From assembly GCA_965116715.1 (NCBI GenBank), contig OZ220724.1, forward strand, positions 1,550,001-1,614,000: DNA of 64,000 bases, in the 5' to 3' direction. This stretch comes from Poriferisodalis sp965116715. GTDB lineage: Bacteria > Actinomycetota > Acidimicrobiia > Acidimicrobiales > Poriferisodalaceae. The first letter of the stretch is position 1. The number at the start of each line of letters is the position of its first letter. Positions 51,248 through 61,004 of this stretch are shown here, piece after piece. Made by a program: the position numbers and the translations under genes. The notes beneath the pieces were generated by a model. The model saw nothing but the letters and a program-made list of their open reading frames with translations, was not told the origin of the DNA and did no database searches.

Positions 51248-51490
51248 CTACGGCGCGCTCGGGCCGCCGGGGTCGGGGACCGCCCTCGGCATGCCTTCGG
51301 CGTCCGGATCGGGACGGCGTTGCTGGTGTGGCGGCCACGGCCCCTGAACTGGCTGACCGGCGACCTTGAGGTAGTCGATGATCTGCGGCCACGCCCAGAT
51401 CGTCGGGCTGGCGCCCTCCTTGGGTGCACCCTCGATGACCTCGTACAGTCTCGGGTTGCCTGCGCTGTGGCCTGATGACTCGATCGGCAT
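51248..51490 (-). CDS. Small hypothetical protein opening the cox operon
   Basis: An 80-residue protein beginning MPIESSGHSAGNPRLYEVIE, with AWPQIIDYLKVAG in the middle and a Pro/Gln/Arg-rich disordered C-terminal third. No family is recognised. It sits 15 bases upstream of coxM with no other gene between, so it is probably the first gene of the coxM-S-L-F-G operon, and the promoter should lie between 51491 and 51700 near hairpin element B. Coding status rests on context and composition only. Confidence 0.5.
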   Translation of the reverse strand: MPIESSGHSAGNPRLYEVIEGAPKEGASPTIWAWPQIIDYLKVAGQPVQGPWPPHQQRRPDPDAEGMPRAVPDPGGPSAP

Positions 51491-51600
51491 GGATTCCCCT
51501 TCCCCCCGGAGATCCGGCCGTGTCTCTGCGGCACAGCGAACTTACCACTGCCCATCCCAACGCTCCGAACGAACTCAGAAGTCGCGCCGGCACGTGCGCC

Positions 51601-51682
51601 CGCTGTGGCGGCGGCAGTGGATTCTGCGACCAGCGATCCGGCAGGTCGCAACGTCGCAGAATCTCCTGCCGCCGCCGCTGCT
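51601..51682. repeat. Hairpin element B, inverted copy of element A
   Basis: The arms 51601-51630 and 51653-51682 match at 25 of 30 positions, around a 22-base loop (51631-51652). The loop is the exact reverse complement of the loop of element A at 44403-44424, and ATTCTGCGAC and its complement flank it in both. Here the hairpin lies between divergent genes, where a terminator makes no sense. This supports the idea that it is a dispersed element rather than an ordinary terminator. Confidence 0.87.
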
Positions 51683-51712
51683 CGTGCATCTGTGTCTTCG
51701 AGGGCGATACTC

Positions 51713-52243
51713 ATGGGCATGGCTGTTGGCTTCAGCGGTTCGCTTCTCGGTCTGGGGGTGGATTCGGGTTGGTATCAGGCGGTGCTGGTGGTGCATCTGG
51801 CCAGTGCTGTGGTGGGCTTCGGCGGCAGCGCCGTGGGCACCGTCATGCTGCGGCGAGCCTGGGCCGAAGGACCCGACGCGGCGGCGGCCGTGCGGCGCTC
51901 ATTCGAGTTCGCGTCCAACCGTCTCATCGATGTGGCTGCCTATCTCGCCGGCATTGCCGGCGTCGTCGCCGTGCTCGTCGGGCCCTGGAACTTCCGGCAG
52001 GACTGGGTGACGCTGGCGTTCGTGCTCTACTTCGCTTGGCTGGCCATCGCGCACGGTGCCCTGCGGCCGACAGGCGCCAAGCTCGCTGCCGCGCTGGAGG
52101 CTGCAGCCGCAGACCGGCAAGACAGCTCCGAGCAAGCAGGCGCCGCTGAGCGGCTGCGGCGGCGGGCTGAGCTGTGGAGCGCGGTGAGCAACTTGGTCAT
52201 CGTTGCCGCGATCGTGGTGATGGTCGTCAAGCCCAGTTGGTGA
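51713..52243 (+). CDS. Predicted integral membrane protein, about four helices
   Basis: A 176-residue protein with hydrophobic segments at about 20-42 (YQAVLVVHLASAVVGFGGSA), 70-92 (VAAYLAGIAGVVAVLVGPW), 98-118 (VTLAFVLYFAWLAIAHGALR) and 152-172 (LVIVAAIVVMVVKPSW). The third helix is followed by a charged Ala/Glu/Arg loop. The pattern recalls DUF2269-like membrane proteins of unknown function. ATG 51713 or 51719 may be the start. It is divergent from the cox operon and followed by the dehydrogenase gene, 55 bases later. Confidence 0.68.
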   Translation: MGMAVGFSGSLLGLGVDSGWYQAVLVVHLASAVVGFGGSAVGTVMLRRAWAEGPDAAAAVRRSFEFASNRLIDVAAYLAGIAGVVAVLVGPWNFRQDWVTLAFVLYFAWLAIAHGALRPTGAKLAAALEAAAADRQDSSEQAGAAERLRRRAELWSAVSNLVIVAAIVVMVVKPSW

Positions 52244-52298
52244 CCGCGCCCCGTCGCCGCAGCGCGGCCCACGTCTTCGCCGCGTAGCGTCGGCGCGC

Positions 52299-53354
<1,056 letters not shown>

Positions 53355-53363
53355 CGGTCCACA

Positions 53364-53822
53364 TCAACTGGCCGGCAGCAGGCGCACCTCGGCCGTAGGG
53401 CCGTTCCACTCGATCTTGCAACGACGAAGCACGTCGAGGCCGAGCAGCATGTCCTCCTCCAAGATGTCAGCTCGTGCGACGGTCAGGTCTTGCGACTTGC
53501 CGACGATGACTCCGTTCGTCACAAACGAAAAGGCGACTGCGTGGCATACGGCCGTCGTCACGCCGGCCGCGGTGCGCAGCAGCGTCGTGCGTGTTGGGGC
53601 AAGGTCGAGGGCTTGTGCGATTCGGCTGTTGATCAGCGACCTCTGAGTACCGGTGTCAAGCAAGGCACTGCCGCGCACCGCAGGTGGTAGCACGCGCCCC
53701 ATCATTCGGCGTTCCTGCACATCTACGTCGGTGACCCGCAACTCAATTCCTACACGCGCACCGCTGCCGCTGATGCGGGCCGTCAGCGGCCAAGGATCGG
53801 CTGTGGACTCAATGAGTGGCAC
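53364..53822 (-). CDS. Retropepsin-like aspartic protease, cassette copy 2
   Basis: A 152-residue protein of the aspartyl-protease clan AA. The active-site loop is SALLDTGTQRSLINSRIA (Asp-Thr-Gly), and the second-half signature is EEDMLLGLDVLRRC (hydrophobic pair then Gly). Like retropepsins it has a single DTG motif and should act as a dimer. There is no signal peptide or membrane segment. The GTG start at 53822 overlaps the 3' end of the partner gene by 14 bases in a shifted frame, so translation is coupled. The copy at 40261-40734 is its paralogue. The biological substrate is unknown. Confidence 0.85.
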   Translation of the reverse strand: MPLIESTADPWPLTARISGSGARVGIELRVTDVDVQERRMMGRVLPPAVRGSALLDTGTQRSLINSRIAQALDLAPTRTTLLRTAAGVTTAVCHAVAFSFVTNGVIVGKSQDLTVARADILEEDMLLGLDVLRRCKIEWNGPTAEVRLLPAS

Positions 53823-54126
53823 CCAACGAGTACGCCATCAACACTTCGTCGTACTCGACGATTTGCCTTACGCAGAATCGGCGCATTTCTGGATCGGCAT
53901 AACCAGCGCGAATTGCATCCCATTCGTCATCCCGGATTTCCAGCAGCGGGACCCGCTTCGATCCCCGGTAGAACAGGAGCGCCCATTTGCCCTCGTGCTC
54001 CGCCAACAGGCCAAGTCGAAGCTTCTCGAAGCGTGCCTCGAGGCGAGTCAGGATGAGATCGGGCCGCGAGAGCGCCCGACCGGCAGCTTCATCGCGTCTT
54101 TGCTCTGCCCGCCCTTCTCGGCTCAT
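53809..54126 (-). CDS. Partner protein of the retropepsin cassette, copy 2
   Basis: A 105-residue protein without recognised family, starting MSREGRAEQRRDEAAGRALS. The conserved middle is LILTRLEARFEKLRLGLLAE, then EGKWALLFYRGSKRVPLLEI, RDDEWDAIRAGYADPEMRRF and CVRQIVEYDEVLM. All of these align with the 104-residue gene at 40727-41041. It precedes and overlaps the protease gene, so the pair is a fixed two-gene cassette. It is divergent from the large helicase-nuclease; the 173-base interval between them holds both promoters. Confidence 0.78.
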   Translation of the reverse strand: MSREGRAEQRRDEAAGRALSRPDLILTRLEARFEKLRLGLLAEHEGKWALLFYRGSKRVPLLEIRDDEWDAIRAGYADPEMRRFCVRQIVEYDEVLMAYSLGATH

Positions 54127-54299
54127 GAGCGCAGCATCGCATACCGGCGCGCCGAGGTCACGCCATTTTCCGTGTGCTCAGCAGATCAGCAAGCGGCCCC
54201 GTTGCCTGCCCCGTCACTGCCGCGCCCATTTGCGAATCCACGTCAAGCGTCACGGTGCACCGAAACAGCGCCGTAGGGCGCGGTTACGATGCCGCGGCC

Positions 54300-57200
54300 A
54301 TGGCGGAGATCGGGGACGATGGCTCGAGCAGCCCGAACGACGTGCTTGCGCGCCTCTATGCGCTGAACACCGCAGTCCCGACGCAACCCGGCAAAGTACG
54401 TGTGGAAGCCGAACACCAGGCAGGTTCGGGTCGAGTCCAAGACGGCACCAACAACGGACGCCTGGAGGCGGTGCGCAGGGCTGCCCAGCGATGGCAGAAC
54501 GAACTCTTGGACACGAGCGGGCGGAACCCGCTGCGCAACTACCGCGACCTGAGGACCGGCACACTCGATCTCACACCCGGCGGACAAGCAGGAGTCAGCG
54601 CACGAGCGCTCAACCGACTCTTGGAGGGCCGCGCTGTGCGCCTGAGCGATCTGTTCTCGACGGTGGCGTCCGCAGATGCCGCGCCACCGTTCGAAGATGC
54701 TCGGCGGCGACTCGCCGCCATCCACAAGACAGCACTGACGAATCTCGAAGAAAAGGGCATCGACACCTGCTTCGCGGGGATCGGCCTCGCCAACTGGAGC
54801 GTCGAACAGGGCACCGAGCCCAATGCGCCTGTGATCCTCGTGCCCCTGCGCACCGTTCCGACGGGGGCCGCGTCCCGCGACTTCGAGGTCTCCGTAGCAG
54901 GCGATGCACACTTGAACCCGGTGCTTGCACACATCGTGCGCAGCGAGCACAACATCGACATCGACGACATCGAGGCGGACATTGCTGAGGAACCTCCTGC
55001 GTCGCTCGCGGCCTTGGATGGTCTGTTCGACCAACTGAGCGGTGCGTGGAGCGAGCTTCCCGGGTTCGCAATCACACCAAGGGTCGTGGGGCGCAACTTC
55101 TCCTACTCGACGTTGCCGCTCGTCAGTGACCTTGCGCAAAGCGCAGAGGTGTTCGCCCAGAACGACCTCGTCGCAGCTATTGCAGGGGTCGAATCGGCCC
55201 GCGCCGCACTCACCTCTCAGATATGCGATCCGAGTCCCAGCCAGCCCAATGTCGATCCGCCTGATTCGGAATTCCTGATCCTCGACGCCGACTCCAGCCA
55301 GCACCTGGCCATCAACCGGGTCCTCGGCGGCGAGTCAGTCGTCATTCAAGGTCCGCCCGGAACGGGCAAGTCCCAGACCATCTCCAACTTGATCGGCACC
55401 CTCGTCGCTCACGGCAAGCGTGTGCTGTTCGTCGCAGAAAAACGCGCCGCGATCGAGGCAGTCACAAAGCGCCTCGACTCGGTCGGCCTCGGAGATCTTG
55501 TGATGGATCTCCATGGAGGCGTCACCTCGCGGCGCGAGTTCGCACGTCACCTGTCGGCATCGCTCGATCAGATCGCCTCCATTCCCGCTCAGGATCACAC
55601 CGAGTTGCACCGCCAGCTTCGCGATCGCCGAGACACACTGCTGGCTGACAAATCCGCCGTTCATGATCAGCGCGAGCCTTGGAAGCTCAGCGTGTTCGAA
55701 ATGCGGCAGCGCTTGCTTGATGTGCCGGTCGAAGCTCGCATCGACAAGATGCTGCCCTCCGAAGCGGCAGATGGCATCGACCGCCTGAGCTTCGAGCGGT
55801 TGAGCAGCAACGTTGCCGAGTGGATCGACCTCGCTGGCCACGAATTGCCAGAAGCGCACCCTGAGTGGTCCCGGAGCACCATCCAGTCCGCTGCCGAGGC
55901 ACAAGACGCCTTTGAGCTGCTGCGCGATCTCGCGACAGAGCAGTTGCCGGCTGCCCGCACAGCGATCGCGACCTGTTTCGGTGACTTCGGTGCCGCACAG
56001 GCGGACTCGGTTGCAGCGTGGCAGGCAGCGCTCGATTTGTTCTCCAGCGTCAGGGAGCTGCTGGATCGGTACCACGACGATCTCTACTCCTTGGACCATT
56101 CAGCGCTACGCAGTGCCCTGACGGCGGCGCGGAAATCGAAATGGGCGCGTGCCCGCGCTCGGCTCTTCTCCAGTGCGTACCGGCGGGCACAAGAGGCCGT
56201 GCTCGCAACGTTGCGAACACCAGCGACTCAATCGGCCGCCGAAGCGCTCAACACGCTGGAACAAGCGGAGCGCCACCTGTCCGAATGGTCTGGGCTGTCC
56301 CTGACAGGCTTGCCCCGAGTTCCGGACGACCTTGATGCCGCAATGGAGACGGTGGCCAAGGTGATCGCGGGCCATGCCTCGCTCACAGCGTCGAAGCTCC
56401 TCATCGACAGCGACGTCGATGTGAAGTCGGTTGACGCCCTCAGCAACACGCTGCAGCGCCTCTTGTCGAGTCCGGATGTCGCCCAGAAGCTGCCTCGAAT
56501 TCGGGAACTCGAGTCCGGCTTCCGAGCGGCAGGGGTGATGTCGTTGCTCGAAGGCGCGGGACGCGACTACCCGGCCGATTCGGCTGCTCGTACCGTCGGG
56601 CACGCGTGGCTGTCCCGAGTGCTGGAGGGCTTGAGCTTTGCTGACCAGCGGCTCGCCGGGTTCGACAGCGAACGGGCCACCCGTGTGCGCGACGAGTACG
56701 CAGAGTTCGACCGGCAGCATCTGGAGGCAACGCCGATGCGGCTGCACCGTCGCATTGCCCGCAGCGTCATCGACGCCATGGATGCTCACCCCGAGCAGGC
56801 GACGCTGATCCGCACCGAGGCCGGCAAGAAGCGCCGCCACCTCAGCATCCGCCAATTGCTCGCCCGCGCTCCGCATGTGCTGACAGCGCTGCGGCCGTGC
56901 TGGACCATGTCACCGGTGCTCACCGCCGAGATGATCCCGCCGGACGCTGGCATCTTCGATGTCGTCGTATTCGACGAGGCCTCGCAGATCCCGCCCGCTG
57001 AGGCCATCGGCAGCCTCGCCCGTGCTCCCCAAGCGGTGATCGCGGGCGACAGCCGCCAGTTGCCCCCCACCACGTTCTTTGGCCGCGAGTCGGCGAGTGA
57101 TGATGACCCTGACGCCGACGAGATGCCGGTCGCGACCGACGACATCGAATCGCTGCTCGAAGTCGCCGACATCTTCTTGCGCGACACCATGCTCACCTGG

Positions 57201-58619
57201 CACTACCGAAGCCGTGACGATCGGCTCATCGCGTTCTCCAACGAGCACATCTACGGCGGGTCGTTGACCGCCTTTCCCGGATCGTCCACCGAATGCCCTC
57301 TGAGCCACCAGGTTGTCCCGTTCCGGCCGCTTGCCGAGGTCAACGGAACTCGGTCGAACCCCGATGAAGCGATCCTCGTGGCACAGCGCGTGCTCGACCA
57401 CGCACGCAGCTCTTCTCATGAGACGCTCGGCGTTATCGCATTCGGCCAAGCGCACGCAGATGCCATCGAGAACGCGCTGATGCGCGAATTGCGCGACCTC
57501 AACGAGCCCGCTCTCGACGAGTTCTTCTCCGAGGCGAACGACGAGCGGTTCTTCGTGAAGAACATCGAGCGAGTCCAGGGTGACGAGCGCGACGTGATCA
57601 TCCTCAGCGTCGGCTATCACAAGGATGCGAACGGCCGACTGCCGTATCGCTTCGGGCCGCTGAATCAAGAAGGCGGGGAGCGACGCCTCAACGTGGCCGT
57701 GACGCGCGCCCGGTCACGCATTGATGTCGTGTCGTCGTTCGGCCACCACGACATGGAGCCCGGCCGCTCGTCGGCTCAGGGCGTAGAGCTTCTGCGGCAG
57801 TACCTCCAGTACGCAGCAACTGAGGCCCAGGTACTCGGCTCCGCCGCCCACGACGTGCCGCTCAATCCCTTCGAATTATCCGTCAAGGAGGGTCTCGAGC
57901 GTCGAGGCATCCCGGTCACGCCTCAATATGGCGTCTCGGGATATCGGATCGATTTCGCGTGTGCTCATCCGAAAAAACCCGGCCAGATGGTGCTGGCCAT
58001 CGAAGCTGACGGCGCGACCTACCACTCCACGCCGACAGCACGCGACGCAGACCGGCTGCGCCAACAGGTGCTTGAAGGCAAGGGCTGGCGGGTTCATCGC
58101 ATCTGGTCAACTTCATGGTTTAAGAATCAGGAAGCCGAACTTGACAAGGCCGAAGCAGCCTGGCGCGATGCTGTGCGCGATCACAACGACATCGCACCGT
58201 CACTTCGGAGCGGCGCCGGGACTGCGCCGCAGCAACCATCCGATCTGGGTTCCGGCCCTTGGCCATCAGATCAGCACAACGAAAGCGCGAACGTGGATGC
58301 GACGCGGCAGGTGCAGCGCGGGCCTCGGCCACCGGTGCCGCAGCGGGGTACACATGTGCACACGAGCATCACCGACTTCAGCCATGAACAGCTCGTAGCG
58401 CTCGCGCGCTGGATCGAGTCGGACACGCTGCTGCGCACGGAGAGCGACATGATCGCCGCCATGATGGATGAACTCGGCTTTCGGCGGAGCGGCAAGCGGA
58501 TCATCGCCGCCCTTGAGGCAGCCATTCGAGCGGCCCGTAAGCCACATCCACAGACTTCGGAGAGCCAAGCGCCGCGAACGCCGAACCGGAATCGGCGAAC
58601 GACGAGGAAAGAACCTTGA
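54300..58619 (+). CDS. Giant SF1 helicase (DUF4011/AAA_11/AAA_12) with Vsr/DUF559-like nuclease domain
   Basis: A 1439-residue protein. The N-terminal DUF4011-like region includes NELLDTSGRNPLRNYRDLRT. Helicase motif I QGPPGTGKSQTISNL is at about 350-364, motif II VVFDEASQIPPAEAIG near 888, motif III AVIAGDSRQLPPTTFF, and motifs V-VI VQGDERDVIILSVGY with NVAVTRARSRIDVVS near 1130. From about 1205, GYRIDFACAHP, LAIEADGATYHS and RDADRLRQQVLEGKGWRVHR form a Vsr-like PD-(D/E)XK endonuclease. Helicases of this architecture recur in antiviral gene arrays, so a nucleic-acid-degrading defence role is likely. ATG 54300 is chosen. The stop overlaps the next TTG start. Confidence 0.9.
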   Translation: MAEIGDDGSSSPNDVLARLYALNTAVPTQPGKVRVEAEHQAGSGRVQDGTNNGRLEAVRRAAQRWQNELLDTSGRNPLRNYRDLRTGTLDLTPGGQAGVSARALNRLLEGRAVRLSDLFSTVASADAAPPFEDARRRLAAIHKTALTNLEEKGIDTCFAGIGLANWSVEQGTEPNAPVILVPLRTVPTGAASRDFEVSVAGDAHLNPVLAHIVRSEHNIDIDDIEADIAEEPPASLAALDGLFDQLSGAWSELPGFAITPRVVGRNFSYSTLPLVSDLAQSAEVFAQNDLVAAIAGVESARAALTSQICDPSPSQPNVDPPDSEFLILDADSSQHLAINRVLGGESVVIQGPPGTGKSQTISNLIGTLVAHGKRVLFVAEKRAAIEAVTKRLDSVGLGDLVMDLHGGVTSRREFARHLSASLDQIASIPAQDHTELHRQLRDRRDTLLADKSAVHDQREPWKLSVFEMRQRLLDVPVEARIDKMLPSEAADGIDRLSFERLSSNVAEWIDLAGHELPEAHPEWSRSTIQSAAEAQDAFELLRDLATEQLPAARTAIATCFGDFGAAQADSVAAWQAALDLFSSVRELLDRYHDDLYSLDHSALRSALTAARKSKWARARARLFSSAYRRAQEAVLATLRTPATQSAAEALNTLEQAERHLSEWSGLSLTGLPRVPDDLDAAMETVAKVIAGHASLTASKLLIDSDVDVKSVDALSNTLQRLLSSPDVAQKLPRIRELESGFRAAGVMSLLEGAGRDYPADSAARTVGHAWLSRVLEGLSFADQRLAGFDSERATRVRDEYAEFDRQHLEATPMRLHRRIARSVIDAMDAHPEQATLIRTEAGKKRRHLSIRQLLARAPHVLTALRPCWTMSPVLTAEMIPPDAGIFDVVVFDEASQIPPAEAIGSLARAPQAVIAGDSRQLPPTTFFGRESASDDDPDADEMPVATDDIESLLEVADIFLRDTMLTWHYRSRDDRLIAFSNEHIYGGSLTAFPGSSTECPLSHQVVPFRPLAEVNGTRSNPDEAILVAQRVLDHARSSSHETLGVIAFGQAHADAIENALMRELRDLNEPALDEFFSEANDERFFVKNIERVQGDERDVIILSVGYHKDANGRLPYRFGPLNQEGGERRLNVAVTRARSRIDVVSSFGHHDMEPGRSSAQGVELLRQYLQYAATEAQVLGSAAHDVPLNPFELSVKEGLERRGIPVTPQYGVSGYRIDFACAHPKKPGQMVLAIEADGATYHSTPTARDADRLRQQVLEGKGWRVHRIWSTSWFKNQEAELDKAEAAWRDAVRDHNDIAPSLRSGAGTAPQQPSDLGSGPWPSDQHNESANVDATRQVQRGPRPPVPQRGTHVHTSITDFSHEQLVALARWIESDTLLRTESDMIAAMMDELGFRRSGKRIIAALEAAIRAARKPHPQTSESQAPRTPNRNRRTTRKEP

Positions 58620-59758
58620 ATAAGAACAGCACACCGAGCGAAACGCTGCCACGGGGCATTCCCGACGACCGGCCCACGGACGGCGACGACAGCGCGCCGG
58701 TGTCGTTCCGCCTGGACGAGCTGCGGCCGTGGGGCATCGCCGCATACGTTGCTGCCGGCATGGCTGCGGGCGACGCGGCGACCGTGGTCGACAACCAGCT
58801 CTGGTCGGACCGGCGGGGTGTCGACACGCACGGATTCCAGCGGGTCAGCTGGTATGTCAACTGGTTCCGCGACGGCACCACCGACCCGACTGCGCAGTGC
58901 GAGATCGTCACCCGCACACCATCGGTGCTGGTCGCCGACGGGCACCACGGTCTCGGCCAGCTCGTGATCACCCGGTTCATGGAGCAGCTCGTCGAGGCGG
59001 CCCGAGAGAGCGGGCTGGTGGTGGGCGTCATCCGCAACTCCAACGACTGGGGATGCGGGGCGAACTACCCGTACCACGCGGCCGAGGCTGGCTTCGTCTG
59101 CTACGGCACGACCACGTCGGTGCCCAACCTGGCGCCCTTCGGCAGCCGTCGCAAGCTGTTCGGCAACAACCCGATCGTGTGGACGTTCCCCCGCCGGGAA
59201 CACCCGCCGATCGTGCTGGACATGGCAATCACGCCGGTGGCGCTGGGCAAGGTGTTGCGGGCTCGTTCGGAGGGCGCAGAGATCCCAGTCGAATGGGGCT
59301 TTCTGGACCGGGACGGCAACCCCACCGTCGATCCCGATGTGGCGATGCGCGGCATCGTGCCGGCGATCGGTGGCTACAAGGGCATCGGCATGATCACTGC
59401 GTCGAACATCGCCGCGGGGATCTTGGCCGGATCAGCCCACACCGGCGACGTGGCCGTCGGCCGGCGAGGGCAGTTCTTCCTGCTGATGGACCCGGGTGTG
59501 TTCCGCGACCGCGACGGGTACTACGACGACATCGAGGACATGGTCGCCCAGATCCGCGCTGCTGGCGAAGAGGACGTGCTGCCCGGCCAGACCGTGTACC
59601 TGCCGGGCGAGCTCGAACAGCTCGAGATGGACCGGCGCAGTGCCGCGGGCACGGTCAGCTATCCGGCGTCGGTGGTGCGCTCGCTGCGCCGTGTCGGCGA
59701 TGAGCTGGGCGTGCCGTTCGAGTGCGGGCCCGTGTCCGGCGCCGGCGAAGGTTCGTGA
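58616..59758 (+). CDS. Ldh-family (malate/lactate dehydrogenase-like, YlbC type) oxidoreductase
   Basis: A 380-residue NAD(P)-dependent oxidoreductase of the Ldh_2 family. DRRGVDTHGFQRVSWYVNWF, NSNDWGCGANYPYHAAEAGF and AIGGYKGIGMITASNIAAGI are characteristic, with the catalytic His in DTHG. Relatives reduce 2-oxo acids or delta-1-piperideine/pyrroline-2-carboxylates. The TTG at 58616 overlaps the helicase stop by three bases, so it is read through the same transcript. The first 27 residues are Pro/Asp-rich and a later start near APVSFRLDEL is possible. It is coupled to the next flavoenzyme gene. Confidence 0.88.
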   Translation: MNKNSTPSETLPRGIPDDRPTDGDDSAPVSFRLDELRPWGIAAYVAAGMAAGDAATVVDNQLWSDRRGVDTHGFQRVSWYVNWFRDGTTDPTAQCEIVTRTPSVLVADGHHGLGQLVITRFMEQLVEAARESGLVVGVIRNSNDWGCGANYPYHAAEAGFVCYGTTTSVPNLAPFGSRRKLFGNNPIVWTFPRREHPPIVLDMAITPVALGKVLRARSEGAEIPVEWGFLDRDGNPTVDPDVAMRGIVPAIGGYKGIGMITASNIAAGILAGSAHTGDVAVGRRGQFFLLMDPGVFRDRDGYYDDIEDMVAQIRAAGEEDVLPGQTVYLPGELEQLEMDRRSAAGTVSYPASVVRSLRRVGDELGVPFECGPVSGAGEGS

Positions 59759-60942
59759 TGACCGATGCCGACGCAGCTCAGGTCGATGTGGGCGACACGA
59801 TGCTCAAGCGCGCGGCGGAGTGGATTCCGGCGCTGAAGGAGCGCAGCGCTGAGATCGACTCGCTGCGACAGCTTCCGCAGGACCTGGCTGATGCGCTGGC
59901 CGCCGACGGCTTCTACCGGACGCTGGTGCCGCCGGCGCTCGGCGGGATGGGCCTGCCGCCGACGATCGTGGCGAACATCAGCGAGGTGCTGGCCATGGGC
60001 AACGCCTCTGCGGCGTGGTGCACGTTCATCGGATCGACCTCACAGATCATGTTCGCCGCCCTCGAGGCGACCCAGCTCGCCGAGATCCTGGAGAACCCCG
60101 ATGTCATCACCGCCGGCGTGTTCGCTCATTCAGGGACGGCGACCGCCGCAGCGGGGTCCGACGGTGCCGACGGCTACCGGGTGCAGGGCCGTTGGGCGTG
60201 GGCATCGGGCTCCCACAACTCGGAATGGATCTCGGGGGGCGTGCAGATCGACAGCGCCGACGGCCCCCAGCCGGCGCTGGGCCGGGCGTTCTTCCGGCCC
60301 GACGACATCGAGTTGCACGACGACTGGTACACGAGCGGGCTGCGCGGCTCGGGTTCGAGCACGTTCGAGGCCCACGATGTCTGGCTTCCCGCCACCCGCA
60401 TCGCCTATGAGCGCACCATCCTGAAGTCCCCATACGCCGCTGAACCGCTGTACCGCATGCCGCTGTTCGGCCTGCTGGCGCTGCCGATCGGCGCAATCGC
60501 GCTGGGGATGGCCCGGGCGTGCGTCGACGAAGTCATCGATGTCGCCAAGTCGAAGGTGCCGCAGGGCTCCCGGCGCACGCTGGGTCAACGGCCGTCGCTG
60601 CACTCGGCTGTGGCGGTGGCAGACACCGAAGTGCGCGCAGCGCGGAATCTGCTGTATGCCTCAATTGACGCTGCGTGGGAGCAGGCGCAGCACGGCCTGT
60701 CCGATCTGGAACTGCGGCGTGATCTGCGCACCGCCACCACCCACGCGATGCAGACGAGCCTGCGCGTCACTCAGTCCATGAACTCCGCCGTCGGCGGCAC
60801 CGCCGTCTTCGAGGCCTCGCCGCTGCAACGCCACCTGCGAGACGCCCAGACCGCGTCGGCTCACTTCATGGTGGCCATGCCGGTGATGGAGCTGGCGGGC
60901 CGCACCTACTTCGACCCCGACGCCGACACCTCCGGCCTCTAG
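59758..60942 (+). CDS. Acyl-CoA dehydrogenase-like flavoprotein (group D monooxygenase-like)
   Basis: A 394-residue acyl-CoA-dehydrogenase fold protein. VPPALGGMGLPPTIVANISE, NASAAWCTFIGSTSQIMFAA, VQGRWAWASGSHNSEWISGG, and WYTSGLRGSGSSTFEAHDVW with LPATR form the FAD/FMN-binding core. The helical C-terminus contains QSMNSAVGGTAVFEASPLQR. The pattern with ASGS is typical of HsaA/HpaB-type two-component flavin hydroxylases rather than of true dehydrogenases, so hydroxylation of an aromatic or cyclic substrate is possible. ATG 59758 overlaps the upstream stop by one base, tying it to the Ldh-like gene. Confidence 0.86.
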   Translation: MTDADAAQVDVGDTMLKRAAEWIPALKERSAEIDSLRQLPQDLADALAADGFYRTLVPPALGGMGLPPTIVANISEVLAMGNASAAWCTFIGSTSQIMFAALEATQLAEILENPDVITAGVFAHSGTATAAAGSDGADGYRVQGRWAWASGSHNSEWISGGVQIDSADGPQPALGRAFFRPDDIELHDDWYTSGLRGSGSSTFEAHDVWLPATRIAYERTILKSPYAAEPLYRMPLFGLLALPIGAIALGMARACVDEVIDVAKSKVPQGSRRTLGQRPSLHSAVAVADTEVRAARNLLYASIDAAWEQAQHGLSDLELRRDLRTATTHAMQTSLRVTQSMNSAVGGTAVFEASPLQRHLRDAQTASAHFMVAMPVMELAGRTYFDPDADTSGL

Positions 60943-61004
60943 CCGGCGGCCGGCTCAGGAGCGGCACCGGGATCGCTCCGCCGTCGCGGCGGTGCTGGTA
61001 CCGC

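Noticed and set aside
54300..58619. Assignment to a specific named defence system
   Set aside because: Helicase and nuclease domains are clear, but the usual partner genes of named arrays are not seen nearby; the neighbours are a protease cassette and metabolic genes.
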